DNA from: Gammaproteobacteria bacterium
Lineage (GTDB): Bacteria > Pseudomonadota > Gammaproteobacteria > Chromatiales > Chromatiaceae
DNA length: 51,070 nt
Reading direction: 5' to 3'
NCBI GenBank assembly: GCA_009928645.1
Contig: SACH01000017.1
Span: forward strand, 1 to 51,070
Below, one piece after another: positions 26,176 to 37,165 of this stretch (positions are counted from its first letter, which is position 1; each line of letters opens with the position of its first letter). The position numbers were made by a program, and so were the translations under genes. The notes below the pieces were generated by a model. That model was not told the DNA's origin. It made no database searches and saw only the letters and a list, made by a program, of their open reading frames with translations.

Positions 26176-27612
26176 TCAGGGCCGCGGCTTGGGGCCGATA
26201 AAGATACTGGTCCGTTCCGTAGCAATGACTTGGCCGTCGGGTCGGGTGGCCTCGATGCGGAAGACAATGTCTTCCCGCTCAGCCTTCATGTGCTTACGGG
26301 GCACCTTGACGAAGACGATGGCCGGTGAGACAAAGCCATTCCGGGCCTTCACCGGCTCATCCGCGCCCATCAGTTGCATGCCCTCGGGGCCAAAGGCACT
26401 GATCCGTACCTCCAGATCATCATTCTGTTTATTGAGGATCTTCAGGGTGTACTTATTCTGGATGGAACCATCGGAGAGGGTGGCAAAGAGGGGCGCTCGT
26501 TCATGCAGGACCTTAAGCTCGATCGGATCCAGGGCGGTCAAACCATAAAGAATGCCGGAGATAGCAGCCAGGAGAATAGCGGTATAGATCCATACCCGAG
26601 GACGAGTCAGCAGCGGTTTGACAGGCTTACCCTCCAGTTCGTCGAGGGAGGCGTAACGGATGAGGCCAACGGGCCGGCCAAGCTTTTCCATCACTGAATC
26701 GCAAGCATCCAGGCACAGGGCGCAGGTGATACAGCCCTCCTGCTGGCCCTGGCGGATATCGATGCCCGTGGGACAGACGGCAACGCATTGATTGCAATCG
26801 ACGCAATCACCAGTGCTCCGCTCCGACTCCTTCTGGCCCTTCTTGACCCGACCGCGGGGTTCGCCCCGGTGGAAGTCGTAGGTCGGCAGGACGGTGGTGC
26901 GGTCGATCATGACGCCCTGGATACGGGCATAGGGGCAGAGCCAGAAACAGGCCTGTTCACGCAACCAGCCCGCCAGGACATAGGTCCCGACGGTAAAGAG
27001 GGCTACGGTGGCATAGGCGGCAATTCCGGACTGGCCGGTAAAGAACTCGACCCAGAGGGTCGGGGCGTCGACAAACCAACTGACGAAGGCAAAACCGGTT
27101 GCGAAGCCGATCAGGGCCCATACTAAGTGCTTGACCACCTTGATGCGAAACTTAGAGAAGTCCATGGGGGCCTTGTCCAACTTCCGGCGGGCTGCCGGCT
27201 GGCCCTCCAATTTTTCCTCGATCCAGGTGAAGACATCGGTCCAGACCGTCTGGAAACAGAAATAGCCGCACCAGACGCGCCCGGCCAGGGCCGTCACCAC
27301 CGCCAGCAGGATGGCGAAGAAGAGCAGCAACAGTGACAGCATCCAGAAGTCCTGAGGAAGGATGGTGGCACCGAAAATATGGTATTGACGTGCGGGGATG
27401 TCCCAGAGGATGGCTTGGCGCCCGTCCCAACGCACATAGGGCCCAATGAAAAACAGGATCCAGAGGGCGGCGGACACCCATTTGATCGTGCGCCATTTTC
27501 CTGGCATGCGCTTGGCGTGGATGGTCTCACCACCCGTGTTGACGTGCCATTGGGCAGCTTCAGCATAAAGTTCTTCCGCCGCCGTGCTCTTGTCGATCTG
27601 CTCGTTGCTCAC
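26176..27612 (-). CDS. ccoG: cbb3 oxidase accessory protein CcoG (polyferredoxin)
   Basis: A membrane polyferredoxin that reduces Cu(II) to Cu(I) for cbb3 assembly in studied bacteria. The product shows about five membrane helices, the WCGYFCFQT and ACFWLCPYARIQG motifs, and two 4Fe-4S sites (CVDCNQCVAVCPTG, CITCALCLDAC), then a C-terminal periplasmic Ig-like domain. I start at GTG 27612 (478 residues) because AGAGGA lies five bases upstream. An ATG at 27648 would add 12 residues but has no ribosome site. A 300-base gap with a terminator separates it from the genes upstream. Confidence 0.93.
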   Translation of the reverse strand: MSNEQIDKSTAAEELYAEAAQWHVNTGGETIHAKRMPGKWRTIKWVSAALWILFFIGPYVRWDGRQAILWDIPARQYHIFGATILPQDFWMLSLLLLFFAILLAVVTALAGRVWCGYFCFQTVWTDVFTWIEEKLEGQPAARRKLDKAPMDFSKFRIKVVKHLVWALIGFATGFAFVSWFVDAPTLWVEFFTGQSGIAAYATVALFTVGTYVLAGWLREQACFWLCPYARIQGVMIDRTTVLPTYDFHRGEPRGRVKKGQKESERSTGDCVDCNQCVAVCPTGIDIRQGQQEGCITCALCLDACDSVMEKLGRPVGLIRYASLDELEGKPVKPLLTRPRVWIYTAILLAAISGILYGLTALDPIELKVLHERAPLFATLSDGSIQNKYTLKILNKQNDDLEVRISAFGPEGMQLMGADEPVKARNGFVSPAIVFVKVPRKHMKAEREDIVFRIEATRPDGQVIATERTSIFIGPKPRP

Positions 27613-27862
27613 TGAATCCTCTCCCAAGATAACGCCATCACCGGCCATTGCGGCTGGCCGGCCAGGCCTGCTGCACGATATAAAAATTTAGCTGAAAAGG
27701 CCGCTCCTGGCATTGCGCGAACGCAACTGAAGCTCACGAGATTGCAGGCAGTTCTGAGGCCTTGCGACCGTCTTGGCAAAGTGCCCTGGCAATTGGATGC
27801 AGGCGATAAGGGACCCTGGGAATCAGACCCGACACTCAGGGTTGGGCATGGCCACCTCGCCA
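27613..27862 (-). other. Leader region of ccoG, no gene seen
   Basis: Together with the terminator that follows at 27863-27887, this forms a 300-base gap between the small cco gene and ccoG. The part nearest ccoG is AT-rich (27680-27700 on the plus strand) and could hold a promoter, but I see no good -35/-10 pair. A short TTGCG-TTCG-CGCAA palindrome lies near 27720. No ORF here is convincing. Confidence 0.4.
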
Positions 27863-27887
27863 AAAGGAAAGGGGGCAAACGCCCCCT
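27863..27887 (-). terminator. Intrinsic terminator after ccoNOQP and the small gene
   Basis: On the minus strand AGGGGGC-GTTT-GCCCCCT forms a seven-base-pair GC stem (27870-27887) followed by TTCCTTTT. It lies 25 bases after the stop of the 49-codon gene. It should separate the oxidase subunit transcript from ccoG onward, fully or as an attenuator. Confidence 0.75.
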
Positions 27888-27912
27888 CTTCGATAAGCCT
27901 GACGGGTAAACG

Positions 27913-28062
27913 TCAGGTGTTCTTATGTGCCTGGGCGTCCTTGTCCATCAGGGCCTTCACCTTGAAACCAAGAAAAATGATGATGACGATGGCAATGATG
28001 ACCATCAGAATGGACATCCACATCACCGGATCCCAGTTCATCATGTTTGTAAAGAAGCTCAC
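27913..28062 (-). CDS. Small single-pass membrane protein in the cbb3 cluster
   Basis: A 49-residue ORF starting at GTG 28062 with a very strong ribosome site (GGAGGA seven bases upstream). The product has a Met/Trp-rich start (MMNWDPVMWMSILM), a membrane segment rich in Ile/Val (about residues 16-32), and a charged tail ending AHKNT. It follows ccoP and precedes the terminator at 27863-27887, so it belongs to the oxidase subunit transcript. It resembles DUF3149-type proteins and the idea of CcoM, a small cbb3 subunit of Pseudomonas stutzeri. That match is by position and layout only. Confidence 0.78.
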   Translation of the reverse strand: MSFFTNMMNWDPVMWMSILMVIIAIVIIIFLGFKVKALMDKDAQAHKNT

Positions 28063-28099
28063 GCTGCGCTCCTCCGCTTACCGCTTATAAGACCAAGGG

Positions 28100-28124
28100 C
28101 CGGGGCGAAACAGATCCGCCCCGG
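28100..28124 (-). other. GC-rich stem-loop just after ccoP
   Basis: CCGGGGCG and CGCCCCGG form a perfect eight-base-pair stem with a nine-base loop, 14 bases after the ccoP stop on the minus strand. Only a weak T-stretch follows. It may protect the ccoNOQP mRNA or reduce expression of the small downstream gene. Confidence 0.6.
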
Positions 28125-28138
28125 GTCTCGCTTCCCAA

Positions 28139-29044
28139 TTATTTGCCACCGCCCAGTTCGTGGACGTAGACCACCAATTTCTTGACCTCCACCGGGTCTA
28201 GCTTCCCGGTCTCGACAAAGCCAGGCATGACCGCATCACGGGTTCCTTCCACACCGGCCTGATTCACCCCATACAGAATGGTGTGCTTGGCACTCTCCAG
28301 GCCACCCGGCTCGAAGCGCCAGATGGCATCGGTCAGATTGGCAGCGCCAACGGAAACGATTTCCCCCCCGGGGAGTTCAGCCAGAACGCCATTAGCCGTG
28401 GGGCCATGGCAGGCATTGCAACCCTTGGCGTTGTAGAGCGCCCAGCCCTCATCGGTGGCATTACCTTGACTTAGGTTGACGACAAACTGGGCCAGGGCAT
28501 CGACCTCGGCGGCGGAGAGGATGTCCTTATGAGCCGTCATGGCACCCTTGCGGCCGTAGGTGATGGTCTCGTCCAGTTTGGCCAGGCTGCCACCATAGAG
28601 CCAGTCGTCATCCGCCAGCACGGGGTAGCCGGGGTTACCCTGGCCCCCGCTGCCATGACAGGCGGCACAGTAGTCACCGAACAGCACCTTGGCGGAGGCC
28701 AGGGTGTACTGGGTCAAGGCTGGGTCCGCCAGAATTTGCTCCGCCGTCTTCTCGGCGACCTGGGACTCATATTGGGCACGCATTTCCTGCAGATCCTGGA
28801 GACCTTCCTGATACTCCTTGATCTGGGTCCAGCCCATCACGCCCTTGGTGAAGCCATCACCTTCCACTGGCTGATAGGGCATGGGCCACATGGGATAGAG
28901 AATTAAATAACCGATGACGAAGGCGATGGATGCCCAGAAGCCAATCATCCACCAACTCGGCGGCGGATTGTTCAGCTCCCGGAGATTATCGTCCCAGAAG
29001 TGACCGGTGTTGTTTTCACCGGGAAAGGGGTTAGGTCCCGCCAT
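28139..29044 (-). CDS. ccoP: cbb3 cytochrome c oxidase subunit III (diheme)
   Basis: The diheme c subunit that feeds electrons to CcoO/CcoN. The 301-residue protein has an N-terminal membrane segment (about residues 31-53), then two cytochrome c domains with heme sites Cys126-AA-Cys129-His130 and Cys209-NA-Cys212-His213. Its start HFWDDNLRELNNPPPSWW is characteristic of CcoP. ATG 29044 has GGAG seven bases upstream and overlaps the end of ccoQ by 14 bases, implying coupled translation. Confidence 0.97.
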   Translation of the reverse strand: MAGPNPFPGENNTGHFWDDNLRELNNPPPSWWMIGFWASIAFVIGYLILYPMWPMPYQPVEGDGFTKGVMGWTQIKEYQEGLQDLQEMRAQYESQVAEKTAEQILADPALTQYTLASAKVLFGDYCAACHGSGGQGNPGYPVLADDDWLYGGSLAKLDETITYGRKGAMTAHKDILSAAEVDALAQFVVNLSQGNATDEGWALYNAKGCNACHGPTANGVLAELPGGEIVSVGAANLTDAIWRFEPGGLESAKHTILYGVNQAGVEGTRDAVMPGFVETGKLDPVEVKKLVVYVHELGGGK

Positions 29045-29246
29045 TTTTTTCTCCACTGTCTTTGTTGTCCTCGTCGAACAGGACGTAGCGCTGGGATTCG
29101 AGCCGGTCCTTGTTCTTGGGACGAAATACCTGGAAGTACGCCACCACCATCGCGATAAAGATGACCACGGTCAGGATCGTGCCGACCCAGTCGTTCGTGG
29201 TCATCGCCTCCCAATCGGTGTGGAAATACTCGCTGAGACTAGTCAC
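29031..29246 (-). CDS. ccoQ: cbb3 oxidase subunit CcoQ
   Basis: A 71-residue single-pass membrane protein that stabilises the cbb3 complex. The membrane segment is at about residues 20-40, followed by [14 protein letters not shown], the usual basic stretch of CcoQ/FixQ, and an acidic tail. It starts at GTG 29246, overlaps the ccoO stop by eight bases and the ccoP start by 14, so translation is likely coupled. An ATG at codon 15 is possible but less consistent with the spacing. Confidence 0.9.
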   Translation of the reverse strand: MTSLSEYFHTDWEAMTTNDWVGTILTVVIFIAMVVAYFQVFRPKNKDRLESQRYVLFDEDNKDSGEKNGGT

Positions 29247-29982
29247 GATAAACCTTGCTCTCGTCCAGCGTGACCATGGTGCCCAACACCTGCAAGTAAG
29301 CCACCATGGCGTCCATCTCGGTCTTGCCGGCGAGCAGGGCGGGTGCCGCCTCGATATCCGCGTCCGTGTACGGTACGCCGATAGTCCTCAGGCCCCGCAT
29401 GTGGGCCTGCATGGTCTCGGGATCCGGGGAGGCCTTGTCCAGCCAGGGATAGGCGGGCATCACCGATTCCGGCACCAAGGCCTGGGGCCGGCGCAGATGG
29501 GCGCGCTGCCACTCGTCAGAGTACTTGGCGCCGACGCGCGCCAGGTCCGGACCGGTACGCTTGGAACCCCACTGCATGGGGTGATCGAACATGGACTCGG
29601 AGGCCAGGGAGTAATGACCGTAACGTTCCTTCTCATCCCGGAAAGGCCGAATCATCTGCGAATGGCAGGTGTAGCAACCCTCACGCTGATAGATATCCCG
29701 GCCAGCGAGTTCTAGGGCGGTGTAAGGCCGCATGCCATCACCTGGTTTCCAGTTGGCCTTGAGGGCCCCACCTTCGCCGACGGCGATGATGGGTTCCTGG
29801 CCAACCTTACTCCAGACGATCTCCGGATAGCGGTTGTGCTCCATGGTGTTCTTTAGATAGAAGAGGGGCACGATCTCGACGAGGCCACCGACGGAGAGCA
29901 CGATGGCGACCATGATCAACAGGGCCCAGATATTCCGCTCCAGGCGGTCCTGCAGGCCCTTGGGGGGGGTATTTTCAGCCAT
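29239..29982 (-). CDS. ccoO: cbb3 cytochrome c oxidase subunit II (monoheme)
   Basis: The monoheme c subunit. The 247-residue protein has an N-terminal membrane helix (about residues 18-43), the CcoO motif [13 protein letters not shown] and the heme site Cys103-YT-Cys106-His107, then [18 protein letters not shown] and the distal Met region (VMPAYPWL). AGAGG lies about 12 bases before the ATG. It follows ccoN by 18 bases and is translationally coupled to ccoQ. Confidence 0.97.
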   Translation of the reverse strand: MAENTPPKGLQDRLERNIWALLIMVAIVLSVGGLVEIVPLFYLKNTMEHNRYPEIVWSKVGQEPIIAVGEGGALKANWKPGDGMRPYTALELAGRDIYQREGCYTCHSQMIRPFRDEKERYGHYSLASESMFDHPMQWGSKRTGPDLARVGAKYSDEWQRAHLRRPQALVPESVMPAYPWLDKASPDPETMQAHMRGLRTIGVPYTDADIEAAPALLAGKTEMDAMVAYLQVLGTMVTLDESKVYRD

Positions 29983-30000
29983 GGGTCTATTACCTCTAGC

Positions 30001-31428
<1,428 letters not shown>

Positions 31429-31521
31429 AAAACCTCCCCGAAATGACTGGAGAAACAATGTAGGTATAACCCTTCCGTGCCGCATCCCAAGCCACGCCCA
31501 GTCCCTGGCATAACGTCGGCA

Positions 31522-31550
31522 ATAACAAAGGATCAGCCCTCTAAAGTCAA
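31522..31550 (-). promoter_or_regulatory. Sigma70 promoter of the cco operon
   Basis: On the minus strand TTGACT (31545-31550) and TGTTAT (31522-31527) are spaced by 17 bases, about 95 bases before ccoN. I do not see an FNR/Anr site (TTGAT-N4-ATCAA) in the 31429-31600 region. Confidence 0.65.
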
Positions 31551-31695
31551 GGTCGGGGCGTCGGCTTACCCCTGACTTGAGGGAACTCACTGACTATTTT
31601 TTGATCTGTGTCAGCTTGGACATGGGAGAACGGGAGGGACCGGTAGGACCCGCGGCCGGGCCGCTTCCAATGGCTTTCCTCCATCCAGGGAGAAG

Positions 31696-32790
31696 TTATT
31701 TGAAGAAGGCTTCCAGGGAGAACCCTTCCTTTTCGAGGATATCACGCAGCCGGCGCAGGGCATCCATCTGGATCTGTCGGACCCGCTCCCGGGTCACCCC
31801 CAGTTCTTCAGCCACCTTTTCCAGGGTGCTGTTCTCATACCCATGGATCCCAAAGCGCCGCTCGATCACCTCACGCTGCTTACTGCTCAATTTGGCCAGC
31901 CACTGGTCGAGCTTGACCTGCACCTCCTGGTCCTGAATCCGGTCGGCGGGATCCGTAGCATCCTCATCCTGCAATAAATCTACCAGGGGTTTATCGGCAT
32001 CCTTGCCCAGGGGGGTATCCACGGAGGCGATATGCTCATTCAACCCGAGCAGGCGCTTGACCTCGGCGCTCGGTCGCTCAAGCAGCGCCGCCACCTCCTC
32101 GACACTGGGCTCATGGTCCAGGCGTTGGGAGAGCAACCGCGAGGCGCGCAGATAGACATTGATCTCCTTGACCACATGAATAGGCAGACGCACGGTACGG
32201 GTCTGGTTCATGATGGCCCGTTCGATCGTCTGGCGGATCCACCAGGTGGCATAAGTGGAGAAACGAAATCCGCGTTCCGGATCAAACTTCTCCACGGCGC
32301 GGATAAGGCCCAGGTTGCCTTCCTCGATCAGATCCAGCAAAGGTAAGCCACGGTAGAGATAGCGCCGGGCAATCTTGACCACCAGACGCAGGTTACTGAC
32401 GATCATGCGTTGGCGGGCCTCGTAGTCGCCCGCCTGAGCGAGGCGGGCAAGGCGCACCTCTTCCTCCGCCGTCAACAGGCGGGAGGCACCGATTTCGTTG
32501 AGATAGATGCGGGTGGCATCAAGATCGGCATCCTCTGCCGTGGGACGGAGCCGCTCGCCGGTTCCTTCCGTGTCCTCATCCCCCCCTTCCTCTGGAACAA
32601 GGACATGTGGTACATCCCCCGCCCCCTCAGCCTCTGCATGGGACAGGTTGACCAATGCAGGGTCTAGGTCATCTTCCTGATCAGGATCATCTTCCAGATC
32701 AAGGTCCTCTCGTTGCTCTCCTTTGGACACACGGAATGTCACCGCCAAGGAACTTGTTGGGGAGTGATTCGCGAAAGGACGCCTGCTCAT
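31696..32790 (-). CDS. rpoS: RNA polymerase sigma factor RpoS
   Basis: Stationary-phase and general-stress sigma factor. The 364-residue protein has region 1.2 ([21 protein letters not shown]), region 2 ([19 protein letters not shown], then [20 protein letters not shown]), and region 4 with the helix-turn-helix [20 protein letters not shown]. About 90 residues precede region 1.2 and are strongly acidic, longer than in E. coli RpoS. It lies downstream of surE and pcm, as is usual, but without nlpD. ATG 32790 is chosen; a GTG at 32730 would remove part of the acidic stretch. Confidence 0.93.
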   Translation of the reverse strand: MSRRPFANHSPTSSLAVTFRVSKGEQREDLDLEDDPDQEDDLDPALVNLSHAEAEGAGDVPHVLVPEEGGDEDTEGTGERLRPTAEDADLDATRIYLNEIGASRLLTAEEEVRLARLAQAGDYEARQRMIVSNLRLVVKIARRYLYRGLPLLDLIEEGNLGLIRAVEKFDPERGFRFSTYATWWIRQTIERAIMNQTRTVRLPIHVVKEINVYLRASRLLSQRLDHEPSVEEVAALLERPSAEVKRLLGLNEHIASVDTPLGKDADKPLVDLLQDEDATDPADRIQDQEVQVKLDQWLAKLSSKQREVIERRFGIHGYENSTLEKVAEELGVTRERVRQIQMDALRRLRDILEKEGFSLEAFFK

Positions 32791-32984
32791 CACGCCGCGC
32801 AAAAAGTCATCAGGTTACCTGGTGCTACTACATCCAGAGGGATTGTAAAGTAGAACATGTCCTGCCCTCCCGGCCCATCCACGATCTCGATTCTCGGCTG
32901 TTTATTATCCATTTCCGCCCCCGGGGAACCAGAGCATGGGGACAGAATCCTCAGGCACGCGGTTGATCAGGGTCTTGATCCGGA

Positions 32985-33014
32985 ATGATAAAGACACCCT
33001 ACGGTTCGCGTCCA
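32985..33014 (-). promoter_or_regulatory. Candidate rpoS promoter
   Basis: On the minus strand TGGACG (33009-33014) and TATCAT (32985-32990) are spaced by 18 bases, about 195 bases before the rpoS start. In E. coli rpoS is driven from within nlpD; with nlpD absent here the promoter must lie in this 251-base gap or in pcm. Confidence 0.35.
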
Positions 33015-33041
33015 CCCCAACCAGATGGGTAGTCCAGATCT

Positions 33042-33674
33042 TCAGGCCAGACCGCTCAGCAGGGGCACAAAGTTAACTGGCTCCAGGATCTCTGGTGTGT
33101 ATCCATTGGGAGTCCGGATGAGTCTCACCAGCACCTGCTCGGTACCCAGCCCCATGGGCAGGACCATGCATCCCCCAATCCTGAGCTGCTGCACCAAGGC
33201 CCGGGGGATGCCGGGGGGGGCGGCGGTGACGAGGATGGCATCGAAAGGGGCATACTCTGGCCAGCCGAGCGCACCGTCGGCATGCCGCAACCGGACATTC
33301 CGCAGCCGCAATTCGGCCAGCCGTCTGCGCGCCGTCTCCAGCAGGGCGGCTACCCGCTCGACACTGTAAACGCGACGCGCCAGCGAGGCGAGCACGGCCG
33401 TCTGGAATCCGGAGCCGGTTCCAATCTCCAGGACGGCATGAGGCTGGCGAGGTTCCAGCAGGGCCTCGGTCATACGCGCCACCGCGTAAGGCTGAGATAT
33501 CGTCTGGCCATGACCGATAGGCAAGGCGGCATCTTCATAAGCGTGGCTGGCCAGGGCCTCATCCACGAAGCGATGGCGGGGGAGACGGCTCAGCAGGTCC
33601 AACACCTCACCGTTACGAATACCTGCCCCCATCAGGCGCCACCTTAACCGTTCCCGGGTTCGCGCCGAGGTCAT
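33042..33674 (-). CDS. pcm: Protein-L-isoaspartate O-methyltransferase
   Basis: Repairs isoaspartyl residues in aged proteins by SAM-dependent methylation. The 210-residue protein starts MTSARTRERLRWRL and shows ALPIGHGQTISQPYAVARM, the SAM loop VLEIGTGSGFQTAVLA and DAILVTAAPPGIP, all hallmarks of Pcm. I start at ATG 33674, which fits the family; an ATG at 33746 would overlap surE by 22 bases. Order surE-pcm-rpoS is conserved in Gammaproteobacteria. Confidence 0.94.
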   Translation of the reverse strand: MTSARTRERLRWRLMGAGIRNGEVLDLLSRLPRHRFVDEALASHAYEDAALPIGHGQTISQPYAVARMTEALLEPRQPHAVLEIGTGSGFQTAVLASLARRVYSVERVAALLETARRRLAELRLRNVRLRHADGALGWPEYAPFDAILVTAAPPGIPRALVQQLRIGGCMVLPMGLGTEQVLVRLIRTPNGYTPEILEPVNFVPLLSGLA

Positions 33675-33724
33675 GCCCACGCCAACGTCTTCCGCGCCAG
33701 CGGGGTGGGTCGGGCCTCCCCTCC

Positions 33725-34474
33725 TCAAGCACAGGCCTCCAGCCATTCCGACAAGGGCTCAAGCAGACCATGGCGGGTGAGGTCTACCTGCAGGGGGGTC
33801 ACGGATACGAAACCCTGACGCAAGGCATGAAAATCCGTTCCTGGCCCCGCATCCGCTTCGGCACCGGCCGGGCCGACCCAATAGATGGTTCGCCCGCGCG
33901 GATCCTGGGCCCTGGTCACGGGCTCCGCCTTGTGGCGATGACCCAACCGCGTGGCCTGCATCCCGGCCAATTGCCCGAAGGGCAAGTCGGGCACATTGAC
34001 ATTGAGAATGAGGTTGGACCCCAGGGCCTCCGCATCCAAGTTTGACACCAGTTTGGCCGTCACCTGGGCGGCCGTTTCCAGATACTTGGGCTCATGGGAG
34101 TTGATGGAGATCGCCATCGCCGGGAGACCCAGAAAACGTCCTTCGGTCGCTGCCGCCACCGTTCCTGAATAGAGGACATCATCGCCCAGATTGGGGCCAT
34201 GGTTGATACCTGCAACCACCAAATCGGGCTCCTGGTCCAGGAGTCCCGTTATGGCCAAGTGAACGCAATCGGTTGGGGTACCCTCGACGTAATAGTGGCC
34301 GTTACCCAACGCATGGGCGCGCAGGGGCCTAGTCAGGGTGAGGGAATTGCTGGCACCGCTGCGGTCGCGATCCGGGGCGACAATGGTGACCGGGCCAAAC
34401 TGGACCAGATGCTGGGCAAGAATGAGCAGCCCGGGGGATTGATAGCCATCGTCATTGCTGAGAAGGATGTGCAT
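33725..34474 (-). CDS. surE: 5'/3'-nucleotidase SurE
   Basis: Survival protein, a metal-dependent nucleotidase acting on nucleoside monophosphates and short polyphosphates. The 249-residue protein has the metal motif [15 protein letters not shown] at the start, [14 protein letters not shown] (about residues 35-48), [11 protein letters not shown] and the [20 protein letters not shown] segment. ATG 34474 has AAGGT eight bases upstream. It heads the surE-pcm-rpoS series and is divergent from the Smr-domain gene. Confidence 0.96.
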   Translation of the reverse strand: MHILLSNDDGYQSPGLLILAQHLVQFGPVTIVAPDRDRSGASNSLTLTRPLRAHALGNGHYYVEGTPTDCVHLAITGLLDQEPDLVVAGINHGPNLGDDVLYSGTVAAATEGRFLGLPAMAISINSHEPKYLETAAQVTAKLVSNLDAEALGSNLILNVNVPDLPFGQLAGMQATRLGHRHKAEPVTRAQDPRGRTIYWVGPAGAEADAGPGTDFHALRQGFVSVTPLQVDLTRHGLLEPLSEWLEACA

Positions 34475-34675
34475 GATGGTACCTTTTGGCGGAAGCTGAC
34501 GCATCATACTGGAATTGGTCAGCCACCACATGGCCTCCAAGCGCAGACAGGAACGAGGAGAACCATCGTTCATGGCCCGATCCTACCAGTCAGGTGTAGG
34601 CACCGTCGGCGCCGATATCCAAATAGCGCAAGGGGTATACTCCTTGGCTACTGGCGTGAACCCCCCTGAGCAACC

Positions 34676-35230
34676 GTGAGCCGCCCCCTCGATCCTGACG
34701 AAAGCCAACTCTTCCGCGCTGAAGTAGGAGACGCGGCGCCGCTTGATGTTGAGCAGCCTGAACCCTGGCGACGGCGACGAGCGCCCTATCCTATCGAGCA
34801 GCCCAGGCATCTGACCCAGGATGACAAGCGTCTTAGTCTGGCTGAGGCCGAGGTCGAGACCCATGAATTCCTCTTCTATGCCAAACCTGGCGTTCAGCAA
34901 CGGGTCCTGCACGATCTCCAGCGGGGGGCCATCCCCAGAGAACTGGAGTTGGATCTCCACGGCCTCACCGCCGCCTTCGCCGAACAACTCTGCGACGAAT
35001 TTCTGGCGGCCTGCGCCCGGCGCCGGGTGCGCTGCGCCCAAATCATCCATGGCAAGGGTTTTGGCTCCCAGGAGCGGCAGCCGGTCCTCAAGCGCAAAGT
35101 AAACTATTGGCTTCGCCTGCGCCCGGAAGTCCTCGCCTTTTGCTCGGCCATCCGCCGGGATGGAGGCACCGGAGCTGTCTATGTCTTGCTACGCAACCCG
35201 GATAAAGACCACCGCACCCGTCAGCGCTAA
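34676..35230 (+). CDS. Smr-domain protein (probable nuclease)
   Basis: A 184-residue protein whose C-terminal half is an Smr domain: LELDLHGLTAAFAEQLCDEF with the LDxH motif, then CAQIIHGKGFGS with the HGKG motif, and GGTGAVYVLLR at the end. The N-terminal half is charged and Pro/Arg-rich, as in stand-alone SmrA/SmrB proteins. Such proteins nick DNA or cleave RNA on stalled ribosomes; which applies here is not clear. It starts at GTG 34676 with only a weak ribosome site, divergent from surE. Confidence 0.87.
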   Translation: MSRPLDPDESQLFRAEVGDAAPLDVEQPEPWRRRRAPYPIEQPRHLTQDDKRLSLAEAEVETHEFLFYAKPGVQQRVLHDLQRGAIPRELELDLHGLTAAFAEQLCDEFLAACARRRVRCAQIIHGKGFGSQERQPVLKRKVNYWLRLRPEVLAFCSAIRRDGGTGAVYVLLRNPDKDHRTRQR

Positions 35231-35389
35231 GGATGCCGGCGACAGTACCCAAGGGAATTCTCTAGACCGGCCGACCGGCCAGAGGGCTCACGGCTACCCG
35301 GAAGGTATCGCTCATCCTCAGGGCCTTGAGGCCGTTGCAGGGACACCTGACACCCTGAGTGTGACGTCGGATCCTCTGGCAACTGCGTG

Positions 35390-36229
<840 letters not shown>

Positions 36230-36307
36230 CTAAGGCAGAGGGGGTTGCGAGTATCCGGTTATGACCGCGAAGGTGGGGATGCCAGCAACCGCTCAGCCAA
36301 TCCGCCC

Positions 36308-37063
36308 TTAGGCCATACGAGTACCGACCAGGGTGACCGGATCTCCGATCCTGAGACCCAGGGACTGGGCGGCGGAGCCCTGGTTGACCGCAAGCTCCAC
36401 CAGCCCAAAGGCATTTTCGTACCAGAAGGCCTGGCCTGGCGGGACCGCGCTGAACGTCCTCGCCCAGGCCAGCGAATGTCGACCCAGGGTAATGAGCGCC
36501 GTCCGCGCGATTTTCCCGGCCCTAATCCCCAGCATCAGATTGCCGTACGCATCCTGATAGACGACACGCGGCAGTTCCAACTGCCAAGCACTGCCCGCCA
36601 AGTCATTTTTTGTCAGAGGTGACATGGATAAGGCCTCTCCCCGGGCCAGCGCGATGGCGGCAGGGGCAAAGAGATCCCGCCCCTGGAACGTCGCGGAAAG
36701 CCTGGCTGGACGCCAATCAAGGCGCCAGACCCGACACTGGCAGGAACGTAGGGCAATCATCGCCAGCAAGCCATTGTCGGGACCAAGGAAGAGATTGTCA
36801 TCAGCCGCGATGGCAAGCGCCCGACGCTCGCCACCCACACCAGGGTCTACCACGGTCAGGAAGAGCGTGGATGAGGGTAGGTCACGAATTAGACCAGGAA
36901 GCAGATAAGCAGCCAAGTCAGGACGGAATGGCGGGAGGTCCGAGATCAGATCTATCACCGGCAATTCCGGGACTCCCGCGGCCAGAAGCACCCGCATTTG
37001 CCCGATATAAGGGCTAGCGACACCAAAGTCAGTGACCAGGGCTATGCGCTTACAGTCGGGCAT
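36308..37063 (-). CDS. SAM hydroxide adenosyltransferase (DUF62)
   Basis: Hydrolyses S-adenosylmethionine to adenosine and methionine in studied family members. The 251-residue protein shows ALVTDFGVASPYIGQMR at the N-terminus, VVDPGVGGERRALAI, LGPDNGLL and the C-terminal VVYQDAYGNLMLG motif. The family also contains chlorinase and fluorinase enzymes, but this sequence fits the hydrolase group. ATG 37063 matches the family start. It stands upstream of dapB by 102 bases, with the ribosomal terminator at 37107 on its other side. Confidence 0.9.
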   Translation of the reverse strand: MPDCKRIALVTDFGVASPYIGQMRVLLAAGVPELPVIDLISDLPPFRPDLAAYLLPGLIRDLPSSTLFLTVVDPGVGGERRALAIAADDNLFLGPDNGLLAMIALRSCQCRVWRLDWRPARLSATFQGRDLFAPAAIALARGEALSMSPLTKNDLAGSAWQLELPRVVYQDAYGNLMLGIRAGKIARTALITLGRHSLAWARTFSAVPPGQAFWYENAFGLVELAVNQGSAAQSLGLRIGDPVTLVGTRMA

Positions 37064-37106
37064 GCGGCGAGGATTTGCGTGCGGAGAAAGCAAGGATTCT
37101 GAAACG

Positions 37107-37133
37107 AAAAAACCGGGACAAGCCCGGTTTTTA
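37107..37133 (-). terminator. Intrinsic terminator of the ribosomal/alpha operon
   Basis: AACCGGG and CCCGGTT form a seven-base-pair stem around ACAAG, flanked by A-run and T-run, so it can act in both directions. On the minus strand it ends in TTTTTT about 33 bases after the rplQ stop. Confidence 0.9.
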
Positions 37134-37165
37134 TTGCGACCAACCAGTGTGGGAATCTGTCCTGA

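Noticed and set aside
31551-31695. Terminator between rpoS and ccoN
   Set aside because: There is a GC-rich GCGGCCCGGCCGC stretch, but it does not form a strong stem followed by a T-run. Readthrough from rpoS into ccoN remains possible.
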